Source: Talaromyces rugulosus (taxonomy: Eukaryota > Ascomycota > Eurotiomycetes > Eurotiales > Trichocomaceae). From it: a DNA stretch of 64,000 nucleotides. Shown here in pieces: positions 35,160-47,289 of the stretch (position 1 is its first letter; the number at the start of each line of letters is the position of its first letter). The notes beneath the pieces were generated by a model. It did not search any database. It was not told the origin of the DNA and was given only the letters and a program-made list of their open reading frames with translations. Location of the stretch: the NCBI RefSeq assembly GCF_013368755.1, contig NC_049562.1, positions 186,001 to 250,000 of the forward strand. The letters run 5' to 3'. A program made the translations under genes and the position numbers.

Positions 35160-36883
35160 CTATCGCAGCACTGATGCCACTTCAACCGGCTCAGCCGGCA
35201 TTTCATACACTTCTATATCGTGCGGCATCTCATACACCTGGTTGTGGATGGTACTGGGCATCTCGTGTCGTTGACCGTCGTTTGACAGTTCCGGATGCAT
35301 TGCATCTTCCTTAAGTTCAAACAACGGGGATCGTGTGGATTCTGTCGGTGTTGCGACGGTTTCGAGTGCATCCTTTTTCTGCCGTGCCTTTCGTCGTCGC
35401 AATATTAGGACGGATATGAGGGCCACAAGAGTGAGAGCGAGAACTGTGCTAACCACGATTCCCGCAATTGTGCCTGGCGATGTCGATGGAGAGGCATTTG
35501 GATTAGATGTCGCGGTGGTGGTGGTTGTCGATGAAGAGGTAGTCGAAGAGGCAGACGATCTATCATTACCTGACGATGATGGGCTGTTGCCGGGGCTGCC
35601 AGTGGTGGTGTCTGGTAGATCCGCTATTTTGGTGTAGTTTCCACAGAGCAATGGTCTATTCAAGGATACTTGCTGCTTGAACTTTGAAAAGTTCTCGCAT
35701 GTCAGGCCAGCGTATGTCGATGACAGCTCGAATTGGCCACCGACACCACTAATATTTCCTAAGTTCACACTGTTGCACATTAGCATGCCTTCCATATCTA
35801 TTCCATGTGGAATATGTCGGACGTACGCGTATATAGGCGAATTAAGCAATGTAAGATCCTTCCCCACGTTCTGAACTTTTCCAAAACTCGAGAGATCACC
35901 CAACGCACCGTCGTTACTTAACGTTAGGGTTCCATCCACACTTTTTAGATGCCGGACGTCTATATGTGAGAGGTTTGGATTGTTTGTAATCATAAAATCG
36001 CCACTGTTTCCACTACCAACGGTTGTCAACTTTTTCAATACAAGGTCTTCAAGACCGTCGTTGGAATCAAACTGAAAGTCGCCATTCACGTTCTTCAGCA
36101 TGGGCATATCGATCGACGCAATTTGACGAAGTTTTGCGGACGAAAGCGAAGAAATATTCGCAAAGTTGAGTGAAATTCCAGGACAATTCTCCACCGTCAA
36201 ACTGCCCGTCATAGAGTCAATGCTGTTCATCGTGACATTGGTCAGTTGCTGGCTCATTTGGGCATTGAACCCGCCTAGCGAGCCACCTGCGGTCCGGACA
36301 ATGGATGTCAAGTTGCAAAGATTCACTTCCAGCGATCCAGTCATGGCATCGTAAATTGGCGACGATGGAGAATTCAGCTGGTCGGTAATGTCATCCACTT
36401 CGTCCAACGTGAGGTCTGTATAATTGCGCAAAGCGGGGAAATTAAGGCTCAAAGTATTCGGACAGTTTTTAACTGTTATTCCACCGGATATTGTCTGCAG
36501 ATTTGGCATTGACAATGTTGCTTTTGTCGATTCGCTGGCGCCGGGGGCCTCGGTAGTGCATATTATTTGTAGGTCTTGAGTGAGTGAAGTCAAAGAATGA
36601 AGGGAATAGCTGTTCGGGTAGAGGTTGACTGTAAACGACCCGTCCCAAGATTTGCATGATGAAAGAGAGTCTTCGTAGTTGGTGTTGTCAACAACGAGTG
36701 TGCCGGAGCATGTTGAAAAATCTGTTACTCGCCAATAAATTAACCAGATAATTTGTTCAATGATTTTGGACTGGGTAATGAGATTAAACCATTCTTACCT
36801 TGTGCATTAATTAAAACGAGAAACAAACTAAACAATAATAAAAAGTGAATGGAAGAGGTGGGAATCCCCAGAACGAGCGACAT
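35160..36883 (-). CDS. Ecm33-like receptor L-domain surface protein with transmembrane anchor
   Basis: Exon 1 (36883-36799) encodes a signal peptide (FLLLFSLFLVLINAQ); a 77-bp intron leads to exon 2 (36721-35160), giving 548 residues. The ectodomain has repeated receptor-L/leucine-rich units as in Ecm33 and Sps2 (SLTVENCPGISLNF, GTLTLSNDGALGDLSSFG) and many N-glycosylation sites. A Ser/Thr-rich stalk of about 45 residues follows, then one membrane span (GTIAGIVVSTVLALTLVAL) and a basic stop-transfer RRRKARQKK. Unlike Ecm33 it has no GPI signal; it ends in a cytosolic tail of about 80 residues with three EMP motifs (RHEMP, VYEMP, VYEMP). It is likely a plasma-membrane protein in wall contact. 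A sensor role is inference. Confidence 0.85.
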
Positions 36884-39034
36884 ATCCGACTACAAACATG
36901 ACATTCTGTTTGACGTCGTGAAGTTGTCTAAATTGACACACGTCTTCGTCCAGATGGCAACAATGCCATTGCCCACCACCGGCACTTGACCTCACGAACT
37001 GGGGCAAGGTTACATCAAACCCCTGGAGCATGAAATCCATTGTGGCTTAGCGATCCCCAGTGGGCCACTTCAATAATTGTACACCAATGACAGAGAATCA
37101 GTTCGGGCTGAGACAAGTTTCCACTATCGAGAATTAGAGAGAAGGTTAAACGGTTCCTTCGATCGTCGCTCCCAAAAGCGCATCACTGTGGGTTTCTCAA
37201 GCTGCAGTGGAACCCTTTGACCAGTACCCGAGGGCCAAAAGCTGTATAGCTCCAACACCAATTTTCAATTGATGTTCTAACTGGCAGGTAACTATAAACT
37301 AGGTCGCTCAGGGCAAAGCTGCGCGTGGAAATATTAATAAAATCGTGACCGCGCGCACTTCAGGTGTGGGATCCTATGAGGAAGGATCAATACCATAGTA
37401 AAGTAATTAACAGTAGGCTGGCCTGACTATTTTGCAGGTTTTGGTAAGCAAGAGGGCGTTCACGTATTAGTTGAATAATAACAATTATTTACTGTTCAAT
37501 AAGGATATATGTTTGCCATTTATATCTATTTCATTAGTGGAGATTTCTATGAGGATCCTAGGGGAAGGGGCTTAATATTTAGAAATAAATCATTTATAGT
37601 CAAACTGTATTATAGGATTAGACAAGTAGCGTGGACTCACCGTGGAGTTAATCCTACGGCCGGTAACTAAGCCGCAAGTTCCTAGCTAGTATTTCAAATA
37701 TCGGCTAATCAATGTTGAGGCCACTTAATAACTGTCGCTTTTTATATCAATCAACTTACATGTACGGAGTACTCTTTTTCAAGACAAGGATTAGACTTGA
37801 CCAATTCAGGAAATGGCTTAATATCCTATTGCCATTACCGATAAATTTTATGCTACCTTTCTTGCAAAGGTAAAACGCCAGCCAAAACGCCTTTTATTTT
37901 CGTCATCTATCTTGAATGGCGTGTAAGTTTGTCCATATATTTATCTAGTTTCGTCTTCCTATCGGCAATGCTTAAAAATTCAGATCCAACTAGTTTATTA
38001 AAGATATTTATAGAAGCGTGACCATTGGTTAAAATTAACTCCAGGTGTATAAGATATATGTGATATCACCATATGAGCCTGGCTATATTGGGTTCATTGA
38101 CAGGTTGTGACGCACTCAACATATGACAAATGCATTAGCGTGGCTGGTACTATGGTTGGGATGTAACGGATTTAGGTGCTACCTTGATCCCTTCTCTCTG
38201 GAGTTATTATTCTCATCTTATTGCGATAAGTCATAGAATTTGTTGAACCGTGATTAAAGTCCATTCAACCACCTATATCGCCTCCTGGCTGTCAGAGAAG
38301 ATTATCGCCTCTTTTTTCATCCAATACAGGACTATATCCAATGCCATATGGATCCCTACGAACTCTATTATAAATATACTCACCCCCAACATGTTTCTTC
38401 CCAGAAAAAGCTAATACGCAATTAGATAATTATATTTGAACACTGACATCTCAACATTGCTATTAATAGCCCTTATATTAGTATGCATGGGTAGTCCTTG
38501 GCTTTTCTGGACAATCTCCATCCTTTCACATCATCGGTGATATGTGGTTCTTATTAGAAACAAGAAAGAATCTTTCTATTATACTCTTCTTATTTTTTCA
38601 AATATTCTAGTCTCTCTAGTGCTTTATATATGTCTATATCAGTCTAGAGAGCCCATTTACCCACAGCACATCATTGATTCCAGCAGATGCAGACAGGTCA
38701 TATGTCAACCAAGCAACATGACCAATACCAGGCAATCCTCACGAAGGGGTCCGTTTTCGCCACATTAATATTTTTCTGTATATATCATATTATTTATTGG
38801 TTACAAGTTGATTATAGGGCGGAAGACGCGGTTCGGTTACCGACACGCAAAGCGCGAAGGACCGAGACGGAAATATCCTTCCGCCCACGCGGGGAGGTTG
38901 TTAACATTTTTAACATTTGAAAGCTATATAAAGGAGACAACTGACAACATGAGCGTATACGATATGGAAAACCACCCTATAATAGCCCTCTTTAACTGAT
39001 ATATTTAGCTTCAAATATCCTCCTACAGGAAGAA
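36884..39034. other. Intergenic 2.1 kb, partly AT-rich
   Basis: No intact gene. The stretch 37440-38960 is AT-rich with many stops and looks like decayed, possibly repeat-derived DNA; no terminal repeats or transposase motif could be found. A TACGGAGTA site lies at 37763-37771. Confidence 0.4.
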
Positions 39035-40618
39035 ATGGCCGCAACTTCCCCATATCTTGTAGCGGGTAGCTTTACCAAAGTCGCCCCTCACCATACATCG
39101 GTGGAGGCCCTATGGGACATTAAATGGAGGAAACCGGTAATTTCCAGGCACTTATTTCAATAATATGCCCGGTCTGAGCTGACTATCGGTCAACTGTAGT
39201 GTTCGATGGGCATCTACCCATTTGTCGATGGGCACGTGGAGGATTTTGATAGAGTATTTCGTGAATTGATTAGGGTTAAATGTTTCTTCCCCGATGACAC
39301 AGCAACCAACTAGCTGATGAAGAGTTTTAGCGACGGCTTACTGAACCGTATGACCCCGATACCTTTGCGGCGGCATTCTTCCCTATTGCAAAAGAACTAG
39401 AGGAGAAAGCTGCGCAAGCCGAAACTACAGGAGATGTAAAGATCGCGTCACAATTATATCTGTATAAGATGTTGCAAGAATCCTTTTAATTTTCCATACA
39501 GCTAAGAAAGGAAACAGCCGAGTCGCTGCGTTATACCGTATCGCCCGCTTCCCAATTGCGCGCTCATCGAAGACATCTGAAGCGTGGACGCTGGGAAAGG
39601 CAGCCTACATGAAAGCAAGCCTATATCTAGACCCGATCAACACTGAGCTTACCATTCCCCACAATCATTCTGATGCCTCTGCCGGCGACGGAAATATCAT
39701 CCACGCCTATCTTCGACTTCCGCCACATGCCTCTGCCATAGAAAAAGTGCCTGTGGTTATATTCATCTGTGGTCTAGATGCGTATCGCACAGACCATACT
39801 AGCCGAACCTCTGAACATATTCGCCGTGGTTTTGCATGTCTCAGTATAGAGATCCCCGGAACAGGCGACTGCCCGGCTGCAAAGGATGACCCGACTATGG
39901 TCAAGTATTCTTGACTGGATCGAGACACAGGATGCATTTGACAAGAATAAGGTCTGTGTTCGTTCTATTAGTACAGGCGGGTACTATGGAATGCGAATTG
40001 CACATACCCACGCTGATCGACTGGTGGCTGTGGTTAGTCAAGGAGGAGGTAGCCACCGAATGTTTGCACCAGAATGGATAGAGGCTCAGAATAAGATGGA
40101 GTATCCTTATGCGTTTGTATCCCGATCTCCTCAATGATTAGCTCTTTAGCGATTCCACAAAGCGAGATGGCTTATTTTTACCTAGGTTGACTGAGGCTCT
40201 GGCCTACAAATTTGGTTACGAATCTGTCGATGCATATAAGCAAGATGCACAGAGAAAATTTTCATTACTAGATAATGGCATATTCGATCAGAATAGTACT
40301 CGGTTATTGCTCATTAACGTTCGTCCTTTATTTTCGTATCTTTCATATTTAGGTATTGTTGATCTATTTCGGACTTGCGCTAAGCCAATTCGCAGGGATT
40401 GCAAGACGAAATCTTTCCGATCGAAGACTCGATGATTCCCCTTGAGCATGGAAGGTGAAAGAAGCAAGGTGAGTGTTTGACTTTCTTCTTTCCCTCTCTC
40501 AAGTAGCAAATGGACATGCCGCTTATAATGTATTCCAAGATTCGTTCAAAATGCCTATCACATGGGCAACCCTGCTGGCGAGCGGTATGTCTACGACTGG
40601 TTGGATCAATTCAAATAA
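39035..40618 (+). pseudogene. Ayg1-family polyketide-shortening hydrolase, frameshifted
   Basis: Homology is collinear with Ayg1-type alpha/beta-hydrolases, which trim naphthopyrone precursors in DHN-melanin synthesis. Motifs are LWDIKWRKP, MGIYPFVDGHVEDF, YRIARFP, VVIFICGLDAYR, IEIPGTGDCPAAKDDP, ISTGGYY (nucleophile Ser), IAHTHADRL and IEDSMIPLEHG, with C-terminal DWLDQFK before the TAA at 40616. Introns 39137-39199, 39275-39330, 39472-39517, 40113-40185 and 40319-40395 keep the frame. Two lesions remain: a shift at about 39890-39900 and another at about 40453 followed by TGA at 40456. The first Gly of the nucleophile elbow is also Ser. Probably recently inactivated. Confidence 0.78.
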
Positions 40619-42327
40619 CACTAGTAAACGAAGGTATTGATATGAAGTGACAAGTCTCGACAAGCTAATATTAACCCTATGGTTTGCTTTTGGCTACTTT
40701 TCAACACTTGGGGTTATGTACACATACAACAGTGACAACACCGTATTGCTTTTTGACATAACAGCTACTCCGCTGCGTTTTCAACAAGGGAACTGCTTTC
40801 TATAAGATTTAAATGGAATATCTGATCTGAAATTACATGAGCCATTAAGTTATTTTTGAACATAGGCACATGATATGCTTTCCAATATACAACATTACTG
40901 CCTCTGACTTTTAAGCGGGTGACAGAGCAACCATCGTACCTTTTTTGCTAGCCAAGGTCAGCTTTAGGTCTTCTGTGGAAGATGCCTTGATCGGAATCCA
41001 CCTTCATCGTATCGCTCTGTGGATCCGGTATTGCCTGACGGCGAGAAAGCTGACTGCAAATTCAGAAGTGATTCTGTTATTTGACAGCGCGTTATCGATA
41101 ATTCACTTCCATTTCTTTCTGGCGAACTCTGTACGGAGTAATATAATACGGTGAAAACCCATTAGGCCCTTATTCCCTTAGACATACTTATCCACACGCA
41201 TATATCAAAGTTTACGTTTATATTAATGTCTCTGTAGCAATTGGTCGCTTTGAAAATGCGAGATTCAATGTTGTCCTACGAAAAGACTACCGCAACAGCT
41301 ATAATCATTTGTGTCTATTCAAGTGGCAGTCATTTTTTTTATTTTGATTACAGACTGCACTACTCCATAAAACAACTAAAGCCAGATCCTAATTATTGTG
41401 GCTGTGTCGTCTGTTGGGAATCTTACGACTCTTGCACCCTTTTTGGCCAACCCCTCCCCATGCGTAGCCTCCTCTTTGCTCAACAACTTGCTTACGTTTA
41501 TTTTCATATGTTGAGTAATGTCATGTCGTCAAGGTACCAAAGCCACGAAACCCATGACTCATTCACGCAGATCCCTTTTGATCCAAAATAATTTTTTTTT
41601 TTGCGTGCCAGTACACTTGGTGTGTAATCACTTTCAGTATATTTACAAGTCGAAATATTGCCATTCTGCAGTTATTTTCACCTGTCAACGAATGTATACA
41701 ATCATAAAATAGCTCACTAGACGGTGCCCGAGCCTTATCAGCCCGGAGCCCTGCGGTATACTCTAAATACGAGGTTTAGATTTGTAACCGAAATCCATTA
41801 GCTTTAGACACGCCAACGCTGAGTTGTCAGGTCTTGGCATTCAAGATTAAAAATTGAAAATTACTTTCTATCTTCAATAAAAGTAAAGTAATAATTAAAG
41901 GACAATACTTTTAAGAAGCGATCCTGCGAGTTCTTCGCACAGTTGAACTATACATGAACCATTTAGTTAGACTATAGAAGTTTAATTTGGCTATTTAAGG
42001 GGCGATCGGCATAATACGAGAGGCTGCGGTTCTTTCAGCCTCGTGTTTTCTCGGAAGACTTGCCCTCAGCTCCCCGCATTGTCGATAGAGTGGGCTGAGC
42101 CTCGTATCTGTAGGGCGCAGCTGAGCGGTGAAATACGTTTGCACCTGGGACTGAGCTTGATTGGTGGCCAAGACCACGCATTCTCCCATATTTGGTAATA
42201 ACACGAACAACGACGTGTTTACGTACAACTTTCTTTTTGTCTGTTGATAAAATAGTTTATGCACAGGCATCAATATTGAGAGTATTTAAGTAGCAGTGCA
42301 ATCCCTTCTCCAAAGTACGCTTTTTCT

Positions 42328-42336
42328 TACGGAGTA
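42328..42336. promoter_or_regulatory. TACGGAGTA motif
   Basis: Exact 9-mer 102 bp upstream of the Cys-rich gene, with its reverse complement 61 bp further on. Role unknown. Confidence 0.35.
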
Positions 42337-42397
42337 CACAGTCACGATATTCAAGAGCCAAAACTACCAGATCTTCAATCGGCTATTCATTGTTTTA

Positions 42398-42406
42398 TAC
42401 TCCGTA
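42398..42406. promoter_or_regulatory. TACTCCGTA motif (reverse complement of TACGGAGTA)
   Basis: Exact copy 32 bp upstream of the ATG at 42438, in opposite orientation to the copy at 42328. Together they form a spaced inverted pair. Confidence 0.35.
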
Positions 42407-42437
42407 TAACCAAGCCTGTCATATTCAAACCGTCAGA

Positions 42438-42722
42438 ATGAAGTTCAACATCTCAGCTCTTCTCCTCATCCCCCTTGCCGGAGCGAGTATGGCCCTCGAT
42501 TCTTTGCCAACCCTCAACAATACCGACCATCATGAAGGAGTTTCCCTCGTACAGTCGAAGAATGCCCAATCTGCGCAATATTGCCCAGTTGGCTACCCAC
42601 AATATTGTTCGAAATACAACTTTTGCTGTGGCCCTAACAGCGTCTTTTGCTGCCCCAAGGCTTGCTGCGGTCAGGGTGCAACCTACTGCGGAGCTGATGG
42701 ACACTGTTACGGTCCCGCTTGA
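42438..42722 (+). CDS. Small secreted cysteine-rich protein
   Basis: An intronless 94-residue protein from the ATG at 42438. The upstream in-frame codon at 42390 would place an unlikely extension before the signal peptide MKFNISALLLIPLAGASMA. After a polar propeptide-like region of about 28 residues the last 47 residues hold ten cysteines, including three CC pairs and the pattern YCPxGYPQYCSxxNFCC...CCPKACC. This resembles small disulfide-rich effector or granulin-like proteins, but I cannot assign a family. Its promoter carries an inverted pair of TACGGAGTA motifs. Confidence 0.75.
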   Translation: MKFNISALLLIPLAGASMALDSLPTLNNTDHHEGVSLVQSKNAQSAQYCPVGYPQYCSKYNFCCGPNSVFCCPKACCGQGATYCGADGHCYGPA

Positions 42723-43549
42723 GTATGTTCCCATAACAGGATTCTTAGGGCAACATAGTATGTGTACCCCTTATGCAACTTCTAGGAGATCTATCTAACG
42801 TTGATTCGTTGCAAGACATTATCTCGGCCCAGTTTCCACGAAAATTTGTGCTCTGGTACCATTGTCATTCTTTGGCCTAGTGGACTTGTAGCAATTGGTG
42901 GACCAACGCCAAAAAGTTCATTATTCTGATATATATATTTACGTTTATTTATTCACAACTTAGTTATTTCTACTCAGTATTAGTTATTGTTTATTCCTTT
43001 TCATTGAAAAACTTAAACTATATAGCATCCACACATCTAAAAAGATGTGCTTCTACATGTATTGTGGGATACGACTAATTATGCATTATAGTACGTAGTA
43101 TTAAAAGCTCCACGAATAAAATATTCAGAAACGCTATTCTTGCCGAGATCCGGAACACTACTCGCGTTATTTTACCAGTATGCGGCCATTGTCTGAGTCG
43201 TATCAGCCTCGAATTTATTAATCAAACTGTACAATTGTAGGTGAATATGAGCCTATTTTAAAGTCTTTTTCTCGCCGCTCATTTTCCAAGAAACCATTCA
43301 TGCCAGCTAGTTTTGAAGGGCTCTTTCCCCTTGTTTTGGGGTCATCGGTAATCCCCCAATTCTATTGACTATAGACATTCTATTTGTATCTGTATCAAAC
43401 TACCGCAAAAAGTCAACCCAATGGTAAATCCCAATCGTCTCCCACATACATTTTACTAGTAATTAAAATGTATCACTTCATGATATGAAATTCATCCATC
43501 GCCATGCCATGTTAGAGCCCGCTCCCACATACAAGCACGTCTACAATTT
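42723..43549. other. Convergent intergenic
   Basis: 3' flanks of the Cys-rich gene and the monooxygenase fusion gene. Nothing coding seen. Confidence 0.4.
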
Positions 43550-45926
43550 TTATATTTTTTCTTTCCTAGCTCTTTCAATCGTAATCTCCCTCCATTTCCA
43601 TAATCCTGTCAAAACTGCCCCAGGGCCAAATACTACCATCCCCAAAAAGCAAACCGCGAAGACTCCGCTAATCGACCCAAGAAAAATATTAACTCGTTTC
43701 AGGTCCCATACGGTGAATACCAAAAATGCCACAACCACTAGAGCACCTGTCCAGAAATCTCGAGTAGAGGTTATTAGACTGTCAAATCGCTTGTATTCTG
43801 TGGCAAGCGTGATTATATGTGTGGATGCTGCGATGAGAAAGACAAGGTTGTGATATCGCTTCAAATGAGGTATATCAAGATCACCTGTATAAGCAATTTT
43901 GACCCCAGTAGGCAAGGCTATTGTTCTGTGAAGCAAAGTGGTCAAGGCGTACGTTAGAATCGGAAATAGCAGGTGTGCTGATATCCATGGTAGATTTGTA
44001 GGACTGTCAGAAACCGCGGTCAGGTATACTGGAACGGCATACGCAAACAGAACTGTGTAAGGGAGAGACATGGCTACTCCAACATCTATAGCCCGTGGGG
44101 TCGGATAATAAAACCCTGGTGCTGTCGATTGATAAATGTACCATGCGCAGTAAACCGCAAATGAAATTTGCCATATATTGCTATACATTGCGATGGCGAT
44201 GAATGGAAGGATACTTTATCTCGCATTAGCTGAATCTCTAGTTGCCTGCAACGATCTTATACGATATGGCTTACCTGATCAATGCACCAAGGTTGAGACG
44301 ATATGATTCGATAACCCAAATGCCGCTGATGCAAATAGACTGGACGCCCGAATACAAATCCAACCTATGACTTTGCGGTGATATCAAGCTGAATCCAAAA
44401 TGTGTGTACCAAAGTATACCTGAAACCAAAAGAAAACCGAGCATAGAGAGCCTTGTTGTATGCTGAGATCTGCCACGAGGTTGCATTCTGATCTGATCTT
44501 CGTATAGCACATTCCCTGGGTGTTTGGGCTGTGGCAGACCCTTCAGGCTGACAGCTGGAAGTGACATTTTTGCAAAAGATGCCAGAAGTCCGCTTTCTAT
44601 AGGGGTTTTTATGACCTTATGTAGCGCCAAATACTTGAAAAACCATGTATCTAAAGAATCAATACGTTGGGCAAGACGGCCTGCATGCATAGCAGAAACC
44701 GCTCTATGATAACGGATAGCATGGTATTGGCTAAAGGCATGGTCAATGGCATCATTTGAGCTGTGTGAATTCTCAAGGGCAACACCATGAAGTAGATCAG
44801 CGAGACAAGCTGCCGATTCAATGGCTTGGTTAGCGCCCTGCCCAATTATAGGGTGGAGTTTGTGGCATGAGTCCCCCAAGAGAACTATTCTTTTGTAATG
44901 CCACTTTTCAAGAGTAAATTCCTCGACTGGGACGAGAACTTTGTGGTGTGCAGTTTCGTAGATTTTATTCAGCGTTGACGTCCCTATCTTGTCAGGGCCA
45001 TAACTCCTGAGAATTCTTTCGTGATCATCGACTGTAAAACGCGGAATATTCGGATGTGAGAGTGGGCCGTCATTTTTGAAGAATGCTAACCACCAACATA
45101 ACTTGGCCCCAGGCTGGGTAAAGACCGCACAGGAGCGGTGGTAGTTGATGGATCGGAGTATAGCTTTATCTTCCATGCCAGGTGGAGACGGAGATATACC
45201 CGTCATACAGCTATAATCGCTGACAATGCCTGACAAATATCCCAAGTAAGAATAATGAATGTAAGTGCCCTTGGTGGAAGGAAAACGCACAAGTTTTGTC
45301 TCTGGCGGGGATGTATCCTGGCTCCTGATCGCTGGCAACACGCCACAACTCGTTCCGAACCTGGCTTCTAACACCATCGGCACCTACTAGTATATCTGCC
45401 AAATACTCACTGCCATCACGAGTGAGCACTCTAACCCGGGAACCGAGTTCTAGGACGTCTACAATTTCGACTGTTGTCTGTATTTTAGACTTGTCCTTGA
45501 TGGCTGCATATAGTACGCGAATAAGATCCTGTCTGTTGAGAAAGCAAAGGCTATACCCAAAACTGAGTTCATAAATTCCCTTGTCAGTAAAGACTTCGTC
45601 GGTGAGAGAAAGGCGATGTTTTTTCGGTTTACTAACAGCCACGTCATTAAGGGAACAATTGGCTTCTGTGACGCCAGCAATTTCCCTTGCCAGTCATAGT
45701 AGGAGTTGGTATCGGGCTTTGCTCCAATTCTATCAAGCTCAGAATAAACGCCCAGTTGATCAAGGATACGCGCTCCATTCGGGTTGATTCCGATTGTTGT
45801 GCCGAGGAAAGGTGCGATTTCAGCGTGTTTTTCCAGGAGCAAATAGTCAATTCCATATCTTTCGAAGATGAGAGCCAATGTCAGACCCGAGATCGACCCG
45901 CCCGCAATGAGTACTTTGAAGGCCAT
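43550..45926 (-). CDS. FAD-dependent monooxygenase fused to a C-terminal multi-pass membrane domain
   Basis: Exons 45926-45637, 45562-45291, 45229-44275 and 44213-43550 (introns 74, 61 and 61 bp) join into one 726-residue frame. Residues 1-435 or so form a class A flavin monooxygenase: AGGSISGLTLAL (FAD Rossmann loop), LVGADGVRS (DG motif) and LLGDSCHKLHPIIGQGANQ (GD motif). This is the PaxM-like epoxidase group of fungal meroterpenoid and indole-diterpene pathways. The last ~240 residues hold about eight hydrophobic segments, the fourth exon supplying most of them. I know no name for this domain. In such pathways an epoxidase acts just before a membrane terpene cyclase, so a fused cyclase-like partner is a reasonable guess, not shown. 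No PKS, prenyltransferase or P450 is nearby. Confidence 0.82.
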
Positions 45927-47289
45927 GTTCGGTACTTGCAGAGGAGGCGACGTGGTGTTCCGAAAATTTAACGTATTCGACGAATTGACGTCCGCCGCCT
46001 CGCTAATAATTTCGCCAATACCCCGCCCTTATGTCAACTAGCCTCGTTCGATCACGCAATACCAGTCTATGCAGACGTTCTGTGGAGGCTCTACGCGAGT
46101 TACTCTCGGAAATATAGTACCTTATATTTGCATATCATACCAAGGATACCTCCATTCTAGTCTCATTCAATCAGTTAAAGAGCCATTCCAGTGTGTAGCC
46201 CTCGGAAAAACAACGATTCACTTGTTCTAATACAAGGAATTGCCATAACGCCCGAGTGCGTCGCCGTCGTAGTTGTTATAACTCTACTGAAGGATGCAGC
46301 AGGATCGAATTACTAGAGAGCAAGATAGAGAATACGTTCCCTGGGGTTAATTGACATAAATTCTATTTTAGGAACTGTAACAGTATGTATAGCACGGGCT
46401 AACATAATAATCAGTGACCAGCAATTCCGCCCACAACCGCGATGGGGCGACTATAGAGATAATCGCCGTGGCTTGTCCATTTTCCCGGGGGCATGAAACT
46501 GTCAGTGACATAAACTTTAACCTGACTTTTATACATCGTGTGACGATTCAACCCGCTACGAGCCGCGTCCCATAAGTCGCGGCTCAACTAGGATTTTAGC
46601 AACTAGTACTGTGTACTAATAAATAGCTATTTTACAAAACCGTATATAAATTTCTGTTACTATTAATACAACCATCCTCCGCCAAGTTTATCCCCACACT
46701 AGTGCGAGCCGGTGGTGGATTGGAGTCTGGGCGTCAGCAACAATTCAACCACTCGCTGCTATCTCCAGGTCATGTTTCCTTGGCTTTGACAGTTTGTTTC
46801 AGCCCAAAACCTGTCGCGAACTTCCTTTCGCAACGATGACAGTCTTGTCAGATTCACCAAAATCGCCTCGCTGCTCGCCACGACCTTACCATAGTAGTGG
46901 ACAGCCAATTGGAAGTCTGCCGAACATGAAGGCCCCAATTCCTAACCGAAAAAATGGATCGCCCAGTAATAATTTAGTACTCGCTAACTAGACGGCTGAC
47001 ACCCCAACACATGAACTCCACCCTCTTATTCCTCATTCACCTACGGACATAGTTTTATAGTCTGAAAATGGATGAGCGTAGCGCTCTATTTGGGGGATGA
47101 TGGTATACCCACTGGACCAAGTGGTCAGCATGCAGTAAACAGTAGCATTTTCGCATCGAGGAAAGGGGCTCCGCCGCGGTAGGAAGATAGCATATAAAAT
47201 GGCAGTCATCTCGTCGCCATCTAAAAATTTCGCACACTCTTTTACCAAAATCATACTACACCCTCATTCTATCGCTCTTTTGATTGAAA
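45927..47289. other. Intergenic 1.36 kb, divergent promoter
   Basis: Lies between the divergent monooxygenase fusion and LRAT-like genes. A TATAAAA box at 47193-47199 precedes the latter. Short frames at 46794-46991 have no known motif. Confidence 0.4.
47193..47199 (+). promoter_or_regulatory. TATA box of secreted-protein gene
   Basis: TATAAAA lies 97 bp before the ATG at 47290, followed by a pyrimidine-rich leader. This is a typical strong fungal promoter arrangement. Confidence 0.5.

Larger units (their letters stand above)
40619..42437. other. Intergenic 1.8 kb
   Basis: No gene recognised. It holds three TACGGAGTA/TACTCCGTA sites (41132, 42328, 42398); the last two lie within 110 bp of the Cys-rich gene's start. 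Confidence 0.4.

Noticed and set aside
39328..39330. In-frame TAG in the Ayg1-like gene
   Set aside because: It is the 3' end of a good 56-bp intron (39275-39330); splicing removes it and restores collinear homology, so it was not counted as a lesion.
41995..42273. 92-codon minus-strand frame
   Set aside because: No motif, unlikely composition and no neighbouring exon signals.
45563..45636. Apparent frameshift near the start of the monooxygenase fusion
   Set aside because: A 74-bp intron with GTTAGT donor, CTGAC branch and CAG acceptor links both frames with normal family spacing.
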